Source: Erigeron canadensis (lineage: Eukaryota > Streptophyta > Magnoliopsida > Asterales > Asteraceae). Taken from it: a stretch of DNA of 64,000 nucleotides. Each line of letters starts with the position of its first letter. Within the stretch, counting starts at the first letter, position 1. The stretch lies in NCBI RefSeq assembly GCF_010389155.1, contig NC_057762.1:1661513-1725512 (forward strand), given 5' to 3'. The position numbers and the translations under genes were made by a program. The notes under the pieces were generated by a model that did no database searches, was not told the origin of the DNA, and saw only the letters and a program-made list of their open reading frames with translations. Below are positions 1-12,413 of this stretch, in pieces.

Positions 1-1000
1 ATAGTTTACAAAACATCGAATTTCCTTGGGTAATTTTCTCTTACAGAGGCCCCTTAGGTCTTGGCAAAAGCCAAGGGACAACCCTTACCTTTGTCATGAG
101 CCCATTTCTGTCAGAGGCTCCATAATAATAAATTTGTTTATAACATTAGTTGTTACTTATAAACAAAATTTTATTTATATATTTGAGAAGTTACAAGATT
201 ATTATCCCGGCTCATTTTGTCTTGAGAATATAACTAAGAAAATGGCCAGTCATTGATACCTCGATTAAGAGTATTACATTTGAATAAGTACTCCTTACAT
301 TCATCTATATTACGAGTTAAAAATAAACCCTATTAATTATGTGTATCATCAGTCGTCGTACCACTCGATGGTGCAAATTTTATATCATGGAAAAGCTCTA
401 CGCCGTACAACTAACATAATATGAGTTACATAATGGCATTCCACATGGTTTTGTTTCAAATTCATATTATTCTTAACCTCTATACGAGTAATTCGAATAC
501 ACGTCTTCCGATTATTGATATCTTTTGGTAACCTAATTCCTTCCTTCTTGTAAACACTTCCTTTTTGAATAATTATCACATTTCCATAAAAAAAAAAGAA
601 TCTAGAATACTAATATTGATTGCATAATCTTTTTTCTTTGTTTTTTTCTCTCACAAACATATTCCAATTTCGATTCTAATTCTGAAATGTGTGCGGGCAT
701 GTTCACACCATAAAAGGCCAAAAAGAAAGAAAAAGACATTGGGAGAAAATCATCAAAAATCCCTATCTTCATCTGCGCATCATCATCACTCAATATATAC
801 TCCATAATTTGCTATCAAATTAATAGTGTAAGAAGATAAAGTTGTGAAGGCGATTGATAACTTATACCAATACCAAAACAAATAATAAGCATTAATTGAT
901 TTTAAAAATGCTACATATAAAAAGTTGAATAAATAAAGGGTTTTGTAATACAAAGTTTTAAAGACCGTATATAAATTACATTAAGTATTTGTATACTAAC
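1..1000. other. AT-rich intergenic, no gene seen
   Basis: I find no convincing gene. Short ORFs at the left edge and at 385-805 have no recognisable family and AT-driven composition. The stretch 45-125 is richer in GC than its surroundings and could be the end of a repeat cut by the window edge. Confidence 0.5.
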
Positions 1001-2770
1001 CATGAAATTCAAGGGTATGTGACCAAGGTCGTTAAATCGATCAAAAATAAAAACTAAATACCTATAACTAGTATGAGTAAGTCCAATATCGTATCATTCG
1101 GGAATAATGAGAAAATGTTAAACTAATTGATAAGATAAGTAAACAAGACATAAACTTAAAATTGGATTTGTTGATTGATTTGATTAAAATAAAATTGATG
1201 ATTTGATTAACAAAATAAAACGATAATAATAAAGCAGACCATTCTCATGCTCCCAATTATGCTTTCAATTTATGTAATCTAACTTATATTCGTTGGAAAT
1301 CACTGAAGGTGATTGATAACTTATACCAATACCAATATAAATTGTTGTACAAGTTAATATCTCAAAAACACACACACCTTAAAGGACAGGAGACCCGATC
1401 AGATGTAATATAATTTAGTGATAAGAACGGGATCGTTCGCAAGGACGCTTTGCTTTACCTAATCTAGTGATATGTGTAATTCTAATTGTTTTGGGGGTTG
1501 TCACGATTTCATAATAAACTAATGCTGAAAAGTAAATATCCGGTATTACTGGGCATGTCGTTTCTGAAATAACGTAAATAATTGGAAAAACCTAATAACA
1601 GTAATTAAATTAAAATACTTGTTTGGCATCTGCGATCTCATGTTATGACTGAATACTATTCTACCCGTTTGCTATATTGTTGGAAACTTAATCATGGCTC
1701 AGATTCTCGTTAGATTCACTTTGCCTAATTACTACTGTTGTCGCTAGACTCACACAAACCTATAAACAAATTCTCATTAGATTCATTGTTTAAGAATTAT
1801 TGACCTAAAGTTTGTGTTACTAATTGATCTTTTAGTTACCTGACTTTTAAGCCATGACCAGATAATAATTATCTCCAGTGACCACAATGCTCGTTTCCAA
1901 GTCAAAGGATCGCGTCTGACATTGTTAAGCATCATGTTCTATTCATCCTAATTACTATGGTTCTGGATCTCTCGGTTACAAGTGAATCACTTTTTACAAC
2001 TAGTTATAGACTGACTAGTGTTTTCCATCCTAACATATTAGTCCTAGTGTATGATCATAGACAACCATCAGATTTAAACTAATATATTCAGATATAGAAC
2101 TGATAATAATATGAAAAACTAGTAAAACATGGATCTACGATAAACAGTAAAACACATTTTAACAGATTCTAACAAACAAAGTAAAACATTAAACGCCTAC
2201 ATGATCATATTGATCCAAACAAGTATTCAACCTACTAGCCTGACATCATTAAAGAAATAACATAGTCTGAAAAGATGAAAGACATTGTTTACCAAAAAAA
2301 AGTAAAATAAAAGAGTAGATCTAGACCGCGAATGAAGATCGGAAGGTGTTAGAAGCTCCAAAATCTTCTGGAAATTTACAACTATGAACAGGGTTGACAG
2401 TGGGCGGCTAGGGCTGCTAAATCGGCTATCTCTTAGGGTTTTGAGGGCTAGTTCGACTTAAATAGTGATTTAAGTCGGTTGCTGATATGGCCGCCCAACG
2501 GTGCTGGGACTGGGCCAGTGGCGCCGGGTTTGGGCCAGCGACGCTGGCTTGGTTGCTAGCTGTGTTGGAGCTGCTGCTTCTTCTCGTACGTCTTCGTTTA
2601 ACTCCTGAATCACCTCCTTGTGTCTTGTAACTTCATAAACCTTCATCTTGAGTTACTTGATATCATCATTTACCTTCTCTCACATCTTCCGTGAAACTGC
2701 GTAAACATACGACTCATTAAGTACCGGAATAGTGGATCAAGTTTATAGAATGAAAGTTTATTCCTATACA
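1001..2770 (-). mobile_element. probable degenerate LTR-retrotransposon segment
   Basis: Long non-coding block of intermediate complexity unlike the AT-rich flanks, with a GC-rich tail at 2390-2590. A phrase of about 28 bases (GATTGATAACTTATACCAAT plus flank) occurs at about 848 and again at about 1309, so part of the block is duplicated. The style resembles Gypsy LTR or leader sequence read on the minus strand. No gag or pol motif is present and I could not define LTR ends, so this is an inference from texture. Confidence 0.3.
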
Positions 2771-3321
2771 TATTTAGATATTATTTAAACATGTTAGTGT
2801 AACTTGAAGTAGAATCTTAGAACATTGATGAAGTTAAACTTATGATATGCATGTCCACGCACACAATGCTCATACATACACATAATTTATCAACACGCTT
2901 AAACACACTTTTGATTTCGAGTTTTTGGGTTCGATCTTAATCATTATTAGGATAGTTTTGAAGTAGTTTTGAAGTAGAAACAAGATACATTTCGTTAAAC
3001 GAAAAACACACTTTTAATAGGCGTATAATAATTTTGTATATTTTACTTTCTTTATTATGCCTTTTACATACGAGTAACTGATGAGTATTCATTGTTGTTG
3101 TGAATTAAACTTATACTAATAATCGAATTTGTAAGATGATGTATATAATCGATCTGATTGTCAAACACGCGCGGGAGAAAAAAAAGGTGAAAATGTATTA
3201 AAAGCCAAAAGGGCTAGTGGATACTGGATACCACCATTCACCTAAAAACAAACCCATCTAGTCCAAGTGGGAGGAGAAAATTAAATGTAGATTTTGACAT
3301 TTATATACTCGTATTTTGAAA

Positions 3322-3498
3322 GGGAAAAAGGAATATAAGGTTGTCATGCACGTAAGTTTAGGTATGAAACCTCTTACATATTAATATTTTATTATTGAAT
3401 AAATGCATGGGGCCATGATTTTTATGGATTAAAAAAACAATACGTGAATGTTTCACACCTAAGCTTAAATATCCGACAGCCTTATATTCCCATCCGCC
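3322..3498. mobile_element. Mutator-type MITE, family M2 copy 1
   Basis: About 177 bp with inverted ends (GGGAAAAAGGAATATAAGG on the left; CCTTATATTCCCATCC near the right end). Flanks ATTTTGAAA (left) and ATTTTAAAA (right) match at 8 of 9 positions, as expected for an aged 9-bp Mutator-type TSD. Related copies lie at 47914-48093 and 48120-48311, with a worn one near 19555. No coding capacity. Confidence 0.65.
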
Positions 3499-5044
3499 AT
3501 TTTAAAAACTATATATATATAGATCCAAGAAACGTATAAGAGCAATTTTCGAAATAATGTGTCTTATAACTACGAGTATATACTTAGCAAATTGATGTAT
3601 TAACCTTTGAAAAACATGGCAAAAAACGAATAAAAAATGTATCATACGGATGCCGTTCTTAGAATCAACGAATATGCTTTATATATACTCCATAACATGA
3701 ATAAGACTTTTCTTTATCCTTAGCATTTTACATTTTTTTTTTGTTCGATCTATGTCACAAATCATTTTTCTTTTTAAAAAATGTATATGAGAAAAATTAT
3801 TTAATCTTCAATCACACACACAAAAAAAAATTCTGTTCAAGTTATGTGAGAAGATAGGTCTATTTTAACTCATATTTATGTAGCATAAACAGGATATCCC
3901 GTATTATTTACAAACCTTTCTCTAATCACTTCTAATAAGTTCGAGAATCAGAACTTTTATAAAGAGATTTGATGGAATAGTGGTACAAATTAAGGGAACA
4001 TGACATTGAGAAATCTAAGATCCACGGTGTTAACTGCTATCATTCACTATTACTGTTATATTATCTTTCCTTTCTTTTTAATTTCTTATTTCAAAAGATG
4101 ATGATTAGGCCAACGGATATATACGTAAATATAATTCAAATTTTAGGCAGACCAATTTAATATATTCCATGATTCCATCATACCATGATCTATATAATGT
4201 CGTATTATATTATCACACATATTTCATATTTTTCTTGTTCACATATTCCCATTTGTCTCGATAAATATCATAGTACTGAATATTATTGTTAACAAAGTGG
4301 GTCGAGTAAGATTGCCTAATGAAAGAGTACAAACTGATAAAACCAAAATAATTTGCGCATTTTAAGGAAGCTTTTTTAGTTGTTATCAAACTAATGAATG
4401 TTGATTTAAGGTAAAGCAAAGTCCTTATGGTAGGGAATTAATCCTTTATCTACTCAACCTTTATTAATCACAAGTGGTTGTACACATTAATATCGTCAAT
4501 TCCGGAAAGTTAAAACTTTTTACTATATACGAGTAGTAATGATGATGTACCAGTTTCGTAATAAGACAACATCCATAAGTTGAATCGAGCTTCTCATGTG
4601 CTAATCACACATATGATAATAGTATAATGATATGATATATTACCAACTTTTATTGATCACAAAGTGACAATCAAATATTGTCAAATCCGAAAAGGGGGAC
4701 AACTTTAACTATTTTGGTATTGACGCCTAATAGTTTACAGTAGTAATAGTAACAAGACGACTCTCTTGGATTAAATCGGGTTTCTCGTGCGTTAAAGAGA
4801 AAAATAATCTATATTTGTGCATAACAACATGGTAAACGATGCAAGTTATCATCCCGCATATCGAATTGAGACATTAATGGGATATTTTAGTAGTGTATAT
4901 AACTTGCTTTTTGTTAAAGGTGAAAAAAACACCCCACGTTGGTGTGTTTACGTCAGTTCAACTTCTGGCAACGCCCAAAAGAGTTTGCTTCCAATGTTTT
5001 AGATGAGTATATCATTGTTAAGGCCTCTTACCACTAAGATGATC
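3499..5044. other. AT-rich intergenic, nothing recognised
   Basis: Read on both strands. Only simple-sequence runs and short chance ORFs (such as 4213-4419 and 4817-5002) with no family signature. The stretch 2771-3321 on the other side of the MITE is the same. Confidence 0.5.
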
Positions 5045-5205
5045 AAAATACGGGTCAGCCCGTGAAACCCGTTGAACCGGCCCGGGGAAAAACCGAAACC
5101 GTTGTAACCCGGTATAATGTGGTCCGGTCCACGGGCTTGATTTTCATGAAAATGTGGTCCACGGGTCAGGCCGGTCTAACCCATGAAAAACCCGTGAAAC
5201 CCGAA
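5045..5205. repeat. GC-rich dispersed repeat (CGGGTC/GGCCCG type)
   Basis: Short block crowded with CGGGT, ACCCG and GGTCC motifs in both orientations. The same texture recurs at 6787-6967, 20705-20990 and, weaker, 56470-56960. This composition is typical of plant hAT-like MITE families with CCCGAACC-type interiors. No TSD found here. Confidence 0.4.
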
Positions 5206-5295
5206 GTTCTTAACAATTAGATATTGATTAGGAGCTTAGGAGTCCTTGCGTTAACATTAATATTTAATACAATGTATATACATATATAATATCTA

Positions 5296-6369
5296 TCTAC
5301 CAATAAACTAAAACAAGATTGTAGCATGATTTGATCGACACATAACGATATATTAAAGCGACAAGTGTCTTTTAGTCCTATTTTAAAAAAAAAACTTATA
5401 TGATAAATTTCTTATTTTAATCACATCTAATTATATTTAAACTAGGATATTTTTGAATTAATATTATGTTCATGATATATTATTAGGAGTTTGCTAAATA
5501 CAGCCATTAGGCTGTGTTTAAGGTGCATAAATTATTTATACATTTATCATGAAAATCAAAGAGTGGACTTTTAATATGGAAGGTACAAGTTGTTTTATGC
5601 ACGTTAAATACAACCCTTAAGGCTGTATTTAGCATTTTCCATATTATTATTGTCGATGTTGAATTCATATAGGATTATAGGATATCTATCTATCAGTTTC
5701 CTAATGATCTTAAACTTTTACAAATATTTAAACTAGCATTTTTGTTTTTCGTATGATGTGTATGTATATTAGTTTTCTGACTTCCTCTTCTACGAAACCA
5801 ATGATATGTTTTTATTATCATTATTATGAATCATTAGATTATTTTACTTTAATTTATGCCATCCTTATTTTTTAACATTTGTTATGAATTTCTAATGTGT
5901 TCCTTTAGTTTTTTTTGGTTTATTACTAATTATTATTATTATTATTAATTTATAAGATTAACAATAAAATAGTGAGAAATCGAGATACTATCAGCCCCCA
6001 CTCCCCTAGTTATCACAAAGCTAATCCTATGATAAATATAAAGCTAATTGATTTGGGGTTTAGAGAATTACTTTCATGGCAAACATTCATATTCCGAATG
6101 ATTTTTTACCTTATGAAATTTTAAGTTATATGTTTAATTTGGTCACAAGCATATGATTAGATATATTAGATTTAGGTCGATGGATTTAGCTTTCGTGTTG
6201 TGTTTTTTCTTGATACAATGTTATAACTTTTGTTACCACTTGGTTTAAACATAATGGCTACTGCCGAAGACTCTTTGGTTGACAAATATATAACTTTATT
6301 ATTAATATATATATATATATATATATATTATGAGTCAATTCGTACATCACGCATGAGTATTAGTACTAT
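5296..6369 (+). mobile_element. non-autonomous Helitron, family A copy 1
   Basis: The 5' end TCTACCAATAAACTAAAACA is shared with the element at 8979 and closely with 50490. The interior shares phrases such as CGACA(C/T)...TGTCTT with the other copies. The 3' end has a worn hairpin (GTACATCACGCATGAG) followed by a degenerate CTAR-like end. It contains the Mutator-type MITE 5486-5640 and an (AT)n run near 6302-6328. No Rep/helicase gene. Confidence 0.55.
5486..5640. mobile_element. Mutator-type MITE, family M1 copy 1
   Basis: A 155-bp element. Inverted ends GGAGTTTGCTAAATACAGCC and GGAAAATGCTAAATACAGCC (right end read in reverse). Perfect 9-bp TSD ATATTATTA at 5477-5485 and 5641-5649. Each end also folds on itself (AAATACAGCC...GGCTGT). 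Inserted inside Helitron family A copy 1. Sister copies: 35566-35720 and 45870-46007. Confidence 0.85.
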
Positions 6370-6786
6370 TGGTATTATACAACTTGAAGTTTAGGTACAA
6401 AGATAAACATATATACTTACTAACCACCTGCTTCGATATTTTGAAAGGTTCTGTTGTAAATGAGTTAGCATATATTGAAAATTATTTGTAAAGGAATTAG
6501 CATATATTGAAAGCTATTTTGGTTCGTGTATAAATCAGTTAGTTTGTTGTGGTATTACAATACAACATGCAACTGTAATTAAGATTGGTGATATCATGAG
6601 TCTAGATTTTTACTTATTCACAAAAACAAAAAGCGAAGAATTACGTTGAAGCAGTTGAGTTATTAATTTATTATGAATGTTTTGCATTGCATGATCATAG
6701 TTTGTATGGAGTTTGATTTTTCCTCTTCTACAATGTTTGTAGCTTTACAATGTAGATCAGATAAGAAACGTTCTAACTTAAATTTT

Positions 6787-6967
6787 AAGCAATAATTGTA
6801 CGGGCTCGAGCTGGCCCGTAGAAAAACCGAACCCGCATGATAACCCGGACTGGACCGACCCAATGAAACATGGGCCGGTCCTCGGTCCAAATACTTTGTA
6901 TTTCACGGGTCACAGGTCGGTCGGGGCTGAGGTCGTGTCGGTCCGGGTTGAGCCCATGATCACCCCT
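6787..6967. repeat. GC-rich dispersed repeat, hAT-like MITE end
   Basis: Block rich in GGCCC, ACCCG and GGTCGG, ending in GATCACCCCTA, which resembles the TAGGGGTG ends of plant hAT-like MITEs read in reverse. ORFs predicted across it are by-products of composition. No clear TSD, so the left boundary is approximate. Confidence 0.4.
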
Positions 6968-7609
6968 AACTTTTTGCATGTGATATGATTCGAACATGAA
7001 ACCCCTAAAAAAATCACTTTATAAAAACCCTCTAATCACTAGACTAATACCTCAATAACAATGTGTTTTTCAATTGGCATAGGGATTTCATTATTGGTTA
7101 TTGATGTTGCATGCCGCTACTTGCCGATTCGAAATTGTTGCCACATATCCAAATGTGATATCGATGATTTTTGTTAATGATACCCGTCATCCTTATAAAT
7201 GTGCCTAATGAAATGTGCTTAGCCTATGATCTTAGAAATGTGCTTAGCACACCATGACGTCTTTTATACATCACTCAACCCTTTTGGTCATGGGGTCGTT
7301 GGGTCCCATATTCTTTGAAAATTGATATTCCAATTACCTTGTTGATAGGTTCATAGTTTCACACTAGCCCAATCTTATTAACTCATACCCAAAAAAAATG
7401 CTAAACTTTTTGGTTTGGTAAGTGATAAATCTACAACAAGTTTTTGCTATCAACAACAATAAACGATTTATACAGTTGTATACTGTGCAATATAATATGT
7501 ATATTTGTTGCAAATGACAAAAATTTGATGTAAATATATCATTCCTCTTTTGGTTGTTGTAAGTTGTAACATTAACCACAAAGTGTTTACAGAATGTATA
7601 CATTATCAC
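6968..7609. other. intergenic, nothing recognised
   Basis: AT-rich sequence without a supported gene or a repeat I can define. The minus-strand ORF at 7364-7609 has no family features. Its right end abuts the copia relic. Confidence 0.45.
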
Positions 7610-7840
7610 GAATGGAAATCTTTATAAGAACTTCAATCTTTAAGATTGCATCGGTAGATATCAATTCTTCCATGACTTTTATTCTTGTCATTCAATATGT
7701 TTTGTCAGCTCATGGAAAACATAACTCGTAGGTTCTTACCTATCTATAGTTCATGCTGAATATCAAATGGTATGTTTTAAATTGGTGAAACAACTCTTCT
7801 AACTATCTAACCAAACATGTATGCTTAGCAGCGGCATGAG

Positions 7841-8365
7841 CAGTGTCGGCTTTACTATACATAGAGGTTAGGCATGTACCTAAGACCCCTAAAATACAAA
7901 GGCCTCAATTTTTATATTTTGGACTTAATGTTTTTGACTTTAGACTTTTGGGTTAGATGTTATTATATACAAGGGTAACAAAATTACAAATAAATAATTA
8001 GACAAATAAACTTCATGACCTATCTTAGGAAAAGGACACCACATAAATGAAGTTATAACCGTCAAAAAAAAAAAAGAAGAACAAAAATTAACCATTGAGA
8101 TATCGAAAAGTCTGACAACCGATTTTCACTCTCAAAAAGGATTTTTAACAACGAGTTAGTGATTAAATATTGATTATATCAAAGTTTTTCTTCAAAAAAT
8201 GGTAAAGAAGTTTGTTTCTTGCGTTCTTTTCACATAGAAGCCTAGTATATAAGATGAATTATTTTTTTTTTCTGCTTTTTGTGTTTACTTTAATTTGTAT
8301 TTGAGTCAACTAGACTCTCAAAATTAATCTCGCTTAAGGCCCCTAAGAAGCTTAAGCCGACACTG
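7841..8365. mobile_element. non-autonomous hAT element (525 bp)
   Basis: Identical 12-base inverted ends CAGTGTCGGCTT and AAGCCGACACTG, with a perfect 8-bp TSD GGCATGAG at 7833-7840 and 8366-8373. An 8-bp TSD with CAGTG ends indicates the hAT superfamily. It sits inside the copia RNase H relic, splitting the AEYRAMAHA motif, so it arrived after the copia sequence. The AT-rich interior has no ORF. Confidence 0.88.
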
Positions 8366-8402
8366 GGCATGAGCCATGGCTCGATATTCAGCTCTAAAAA
8401 GA

Positions 8403-8490
8403 GACTGTGCAATAGTTGATTGTTTGTTGGAGAACCATTAAACATAGACTGTGCAATAGTTGATTGTTCGTTGGAGAACCATTAAACATA
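8403..8490. repeat. 44-bp tandem duplication
   Basis: Two copies of a 44-base unit (starting GACTGTGCAATAGTTGATTG) in direct tandem, differing by about one base. A partial third copy (GGAGAACCATTAAACATAGA) lies about 30 bases further on. The duplication lies within the copia relic and repeats its KQSTIAQS segment. Confidence 0.8.
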
Positions 8491-8978
8491 GAACATTAGA
8501 ACCAAAACATATTTCCGACTAACTGGAGAACCATTAAACATAGATTACATAGCTCGTGACAGAACGAGGAGAAAGAGGACAAGCTTCCCAATCAAAATAA
8601 CTATGAAGACTAATGTTCGTTGAGTTAGCCTTTAAGCAAAATGCCTTAGCCACTCGTTCCTTTTAAGTATTACAACAGACGATGGACACCACCCAATATA
8701 TGCTGCGGAGTTTGCATGAATTGACTCAAAGTTTGACCTACAAGAGCCAAATTTGGGCTTTTGTGGGTCAAAAAAATGAATTTACGGATCAATGATTGTT
8801 ACATATATGGGCCATGTAATATGTCTCCTTATATATGGGCTGGAAGGACTTGAAAACTCCATATTTTGTAAAATAAGAGCAACTATGGGCCTGGCGTCTA
8901 AGAAATCAACGGCGTCTAAGAAATCAACTTAAGCGAGTAAAAGTTCGTTAGAGTTTAATACCGTCAGTATAATAAACA

Positions 8979-9848
8979 TCTACCAATAAACTAAAACATG
9001 ATTGTAACATCTATTAATCGACATGTGGCACAATATTAAAACGACACGTGTCTTATTAGTCTATATTAATAAAATCTTCTTTTTCAAAATAACCTTTATT
9101 ATTAAAATATTAAATTAAAGATAAATTAAAGATAATAGTAATTAATAAATCCTATATAAAATATATTATATTTATAGTACATAATTTGTTTAGATATCAT
9201 AATACGTATAACTTTACAAATTCAAGATATATCTATAAGCTATATATATTCCTTCTTTTGATATACTTGCCACCTATTTAGTCTAATCCTAATCCTATGT
9301 CCAACGAATTTAATAACTTCTCAAAGTATATTTAATATCGATACCTATCTAAATGCATGCATATATGTTATCTTTGGTGGTAACATATAGGTATACCCGA
9401 ATTTCTCAAAAATAATTGTCAAAGGTAAACATCTTGTACTTTTTATTGCTTTTGCTTGCTATTTTATATAAGTGGATAACAATATTTTCATAATTATCAT
9501 TTTTGACATTAATCCATTATAACATTAACTATAGATTGTGCTATAAATTGTTTTTAATCGAAAGAATAAGGGCTTTATATTGTCAATGTACCACGCATAA
9601 ATATGAAAACAATACTAAATCTAAACATAACTTGATGTATAAAAAATACAATTAATTAATATATGTAATTTTTTTAATGCGCACCCATAAAATCGAAAAG
9701 TCCATCCTGGACTTGATCTTCCTCAATAATCAATATATCACATATGATACCAAAATAAAACAGCTATATATAAATTTTAATTAAATATACAATCAATATT
9801 GTAAAATAAATTATATCAACCGTGCATCACGCATGGATGTAGAACTAG
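8979..9848 (+). mobile_element. non-autonomous Helitron, family A copy 2
   Basis: Starts A|TC (TCTACCAATAAACTAAAACA). Ends CTAG|T, preceded by a near-perfect hairpin CCGTGC-ATCAC-GCATGG about 8 bases upstream. No TSD, as expected for rolling-circle elements inserting between A and T. 870 bp, AT-rich, no Rep/helicase ORF. Best preserved copy of the family in this window. Confidence 0.75.
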
Positions 9849-10087
9849 TAGCCATATATAATTAACCTTCAACTAGTAAAGGCAGCTATCAAGAAGCTAA
9901 ATGAAATATAGTCTTTCTATACAAATGTTAAAAAAAATGCAGCTAATTTCAAAGGCTGAACTAAATAGGAGAGCCCATTCGGTTATTTAAGATGGATAAA
10001 AAGAAAGAGTAACTCGGGTTGCGGCGTTACACAGCGTGAATAACTTGTTGGCGTTCCAATTTAATTTTATGATAGTTAGTTACTTTG

Positions 10088-10455
10088 TCTATCCTATATT
10101 AATAAACAAACTACCCTTTCTTATTTTTAATTCTCTACCTTTAAAATACCTTTATTTTCTAGCATATTTTTAACTCACACACCAAATCTACCCAATTTAT
10201 CCCTAAAATATTTTACACCCATATTTATCCAAACTATCGATCTACTTTATTAATTAATGTTAAATATTTATACCTAATATCTCTATAATATTCTTAATGA
10301 AGTTATTTACAAAAGATACATCTCTTAACCATAAAATAGCTACACTACCATTTACGTCAATTACTTCTAGATTAATAACCACATCGTTACCACCACCGCC
10401 ACTAGCACCACCCGTTGCTGCTACCACCGCCACATTGCGCGAGTACCCATCTCAC
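10088..10455 (+). mobile_element. non-autonomous Helitron, family B copy 1
   Basis: The 5' head TCTATCCTATATTAATAAAC resembles the other family B heads. A CCACC/GCCGCC-rich core at 10381-10435 is followed by CATTGCGCGAGTACCCAT and a worn CTAR end. Seven copies of this family occur in the window. The 3' boundary here is approximate. Confidence 0.5.
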
Positions 10456-10543
10456 AAGTTATATAAAAAATGAATGAAAACATAGTAACTTTGTTTTTAC
10501 TTGATGAAATATACCAAATCTTTAGAAAACCACAATTGATTCA

Positions 10544-11151
10544 CAGGGCGTGCCATGAATTTTGGGTGCCCAGCTTGATAATATATTAATGATGCCCATT
10601 AAACGTCAAAATTTGTCATTAACGGTTGAAGTATAGTAAGTATATATAAAAAGGTATCAAAACAACCATAACAATAATGTCGTTCGAACAAATAAAGTAA
10701 CTATAGCAAAGTTTTCTAAATTATTTTTAAATGCATCAAAATTTAAGTTTTGATAATTAATACCATAAGTTGTTTAAGTCTCTCATAAAAAAATTAATCA
10801 AAGTATATAAATCAATATATATGTTTGAACAATGAACACTTCCAGTTTGCGTATTTATTCTTTGCGACTATCTGCATATATTAACGTCAAAAAATATAGG
10901 ATGAGATTATTATGTATGATATAGTAATAAAACAATAATATAATTTATAAGATATTGATGGACTAGTGGACTTTAATATATAAGATAACAATAACATTTT
11001 TTGCCTATAGATATATCTTTAGCAGCAAAATTAATTTAATATATCAATATATAGAGTGACTAAGTGACGTATTGTATACAAAATTTGGTGCCCCTTATTT
11101 TTTGGTGCCCTGCTCAATTGAGCCTTTCGCACTTGCCTAAGACCGGGCCTG
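10544..11151. mobile_element. non-autonomous hAT element (608 bp)
   Basis: Ends CAGGGCGTGCC and (right end reversed) CAGGCCCGGTC, with a perfect 8-bp TSD TTGATTCA at 10536-10543 and 11152-11159. The phrase TTTGGTGCCC near both ends is subterminal. No transposase coding remains. Confidence 0.82.
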
Positions 11152-11642
11152 TTGATTCACTGAGATTGACGTGTAAATAATATTTTGGATTTTCCTTTCG
11201 AAATGGTTATCAAAATTTGTCATTTTGATATCATATAACAGCGCGAGCTTTCACATGACAAATATAACAAGTTCACTTATTTGGGCTTAAAACCATCAGA
11301 AGCCCATTTTTATACTATAAAGATACTACTCGTACAGTCGTACATATGTAAACATTAAACTTGGACTTGTCCAACACTAGCACTACTATAAATTTTATAT
11401 CAATGTATTTAACACAAATTGGACATTAGAATGACCAAGAAAAACGGTATCTAATAATAGTCTAAAATTGTTGGTATTAACACTATGTACATCACCAAGA
11501 ATGAATCCCATTCTAAGTGGTCTACCTCCCAAATTTTTGATAGCAAAGAAACCTCTATTCCACCCTCAATGCAATCCATCATCCCTATCCACCATTATCG
11601 CTACCACCAACACCATCATCGACCATTGTTCTCCATCCTTCG
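11152..11642 (+). promoter_or_regulatory. upstream region of the NHL gene, with overlapping uORFs
   Basis: A TATA-like CTATAAATTTTATA lies at about 11388-11402, some 240 bases before the ATG. Two upstream ATGs (11468 and 11485) open ORFs in other frames that run past the main ATG at 11643. If transcription starts just below the TATA-like site, both would lie in the 5' leader and could reduce initiation at the main start. The transcription start is inferred, not seen. Confidence 0.35.
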
Positions 11643-12413
11643 ATGGAGGAGAGGGGGCCTCCCTCCACTTCCGTTCACGTTTCCAACAACTACCCCCCTA
11701 ATCTCGTTACCAGCGACCTCCAAAACGTTCGTCCGGGAACTTACGTTGTTCAAGTCCCTAAAGATCAAATTTACCGAACCCCTCCTCCACAAAACGCATT
11801 AATTGCTGAGCAACGAAGTAAGGCTCCTACGATAAGAAATTCTAGTGGTCGTGTAAAATGTGTCTTGATTTCCATAATCATATTTTTGCTCGTCTTGGGA
11901 ATTATATTTGGGATTATTTTAGGTGTGATCAAGAAAGATGACCCTAGATTTCGTGTTGAACGTATTCGTGTCACCTCAAAAGGCAAAACCCGACAACAAA
12001 AACATCAAATCGATATCACATTGGAATCAACAAACCCTAACGCTCAAACCATCATTATATTTGATAACAATGGCAAAAGTTCTTTATCCTTTAAAGACAA
12101 GAAATTCGCCAATGGGAAGTTTCCATCATCCAAACAAGACCCTAAAAACTCAAAAGACATTAAGTTAACCCTCATGAGTTCATCCAACTCAAAGTTACCT
12201 TTAGAAATTCGAAAGAGCATGAATGCAACAAATGTAAAATCCCAAAAAAACGTGGAAATATTACTAGAGTTTAGAGTTCGGGTGAAAATGAAGTTCGGGA
12301 AATTGGAAATGAAAAGCAAGACGCTATCGACGTTGTGCCATTTCAAGGTTAACAATTTGGCCAAGAATTCACGTGTTTTATCTCAAAATTGTGATTATTC
12401 CACGAGAGAATAG
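11643..12413 (+). CDS. NDR1/HIN1-like protein (NHL, LEA-2 family)
   Basis: Single-exon gene for 256 residues, close to the usual length of NHL13-type proteins. A proline-rich cytosolic N-terminus (1-70) contains the family-typical PGTYVVQVPKDQIYR stretch (31-45) followed by PPPQNALIAE. One hydrophobic transmembrane segment at about 73-96 follows a basic residue pair. The remaining ~155 residues form a LEA-2-like beta domain with the conserved TNP(N) at 130-133. Known members sit in the plasma membrane as signal anchors with the C-terminus outside and act in defence signalling or wall-membrane contact. A function beyond that is inference. The domain is unusually lysine-rich (150-230). The ATG at 11643 is the only usable in-frame start; two out-of-frame upstream ATGs overlap it. 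No neighbouring gene; a hAT element ends 490 bases upstream. Confidence 0.88.
   Translation: MEERGPPSTSVHVSNNYPPNLVTSDLQNVRPGTYVVQVPKDQIYRTPPPQNALIAEQRSKAPTIRNSSGRVKCVLISIIIFLLVLGIIFGIILGVIKKDDPRFRVERIRVTSKGKTRQQKHQIDITLESTNPNAQTIIIFDNNGKSSLSFKDKKFANGKFPSSKQDPKNSKDIKLTLMSSSNSKLPLEIRKSMNATNVKSQKNVEILLEFRVRVKMKFGKLEMKSKTLSTLCHFKVNNLAKNSRVLSQNCDYSTRE

Larger units (their letters stand above)
7610..8750 (-). pseudogene. degenerate Ty1/copia RT-RNase H fragment
   Basis: Reading leftwards from about 8745, broken frames give the order typical of the copia reverse transcriptase end and RNase H: LSQFMQTPQ, then YLKGTSG, then DWEACPLSPRSVT, then WFSNKQSTIAQS, then RAEYRAMAHA (the EAEYRAMA-type motif), and finally a frameshifted HELTKHIE. 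Several in-frame stops and at least one frameshift make it non-functional. It is split by the hAT MITE 7841-8365 and carries a 44-bp internal duplication. No LTRs attached. Family assignment rests on the ordered motifs. Confidence 0.75.
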
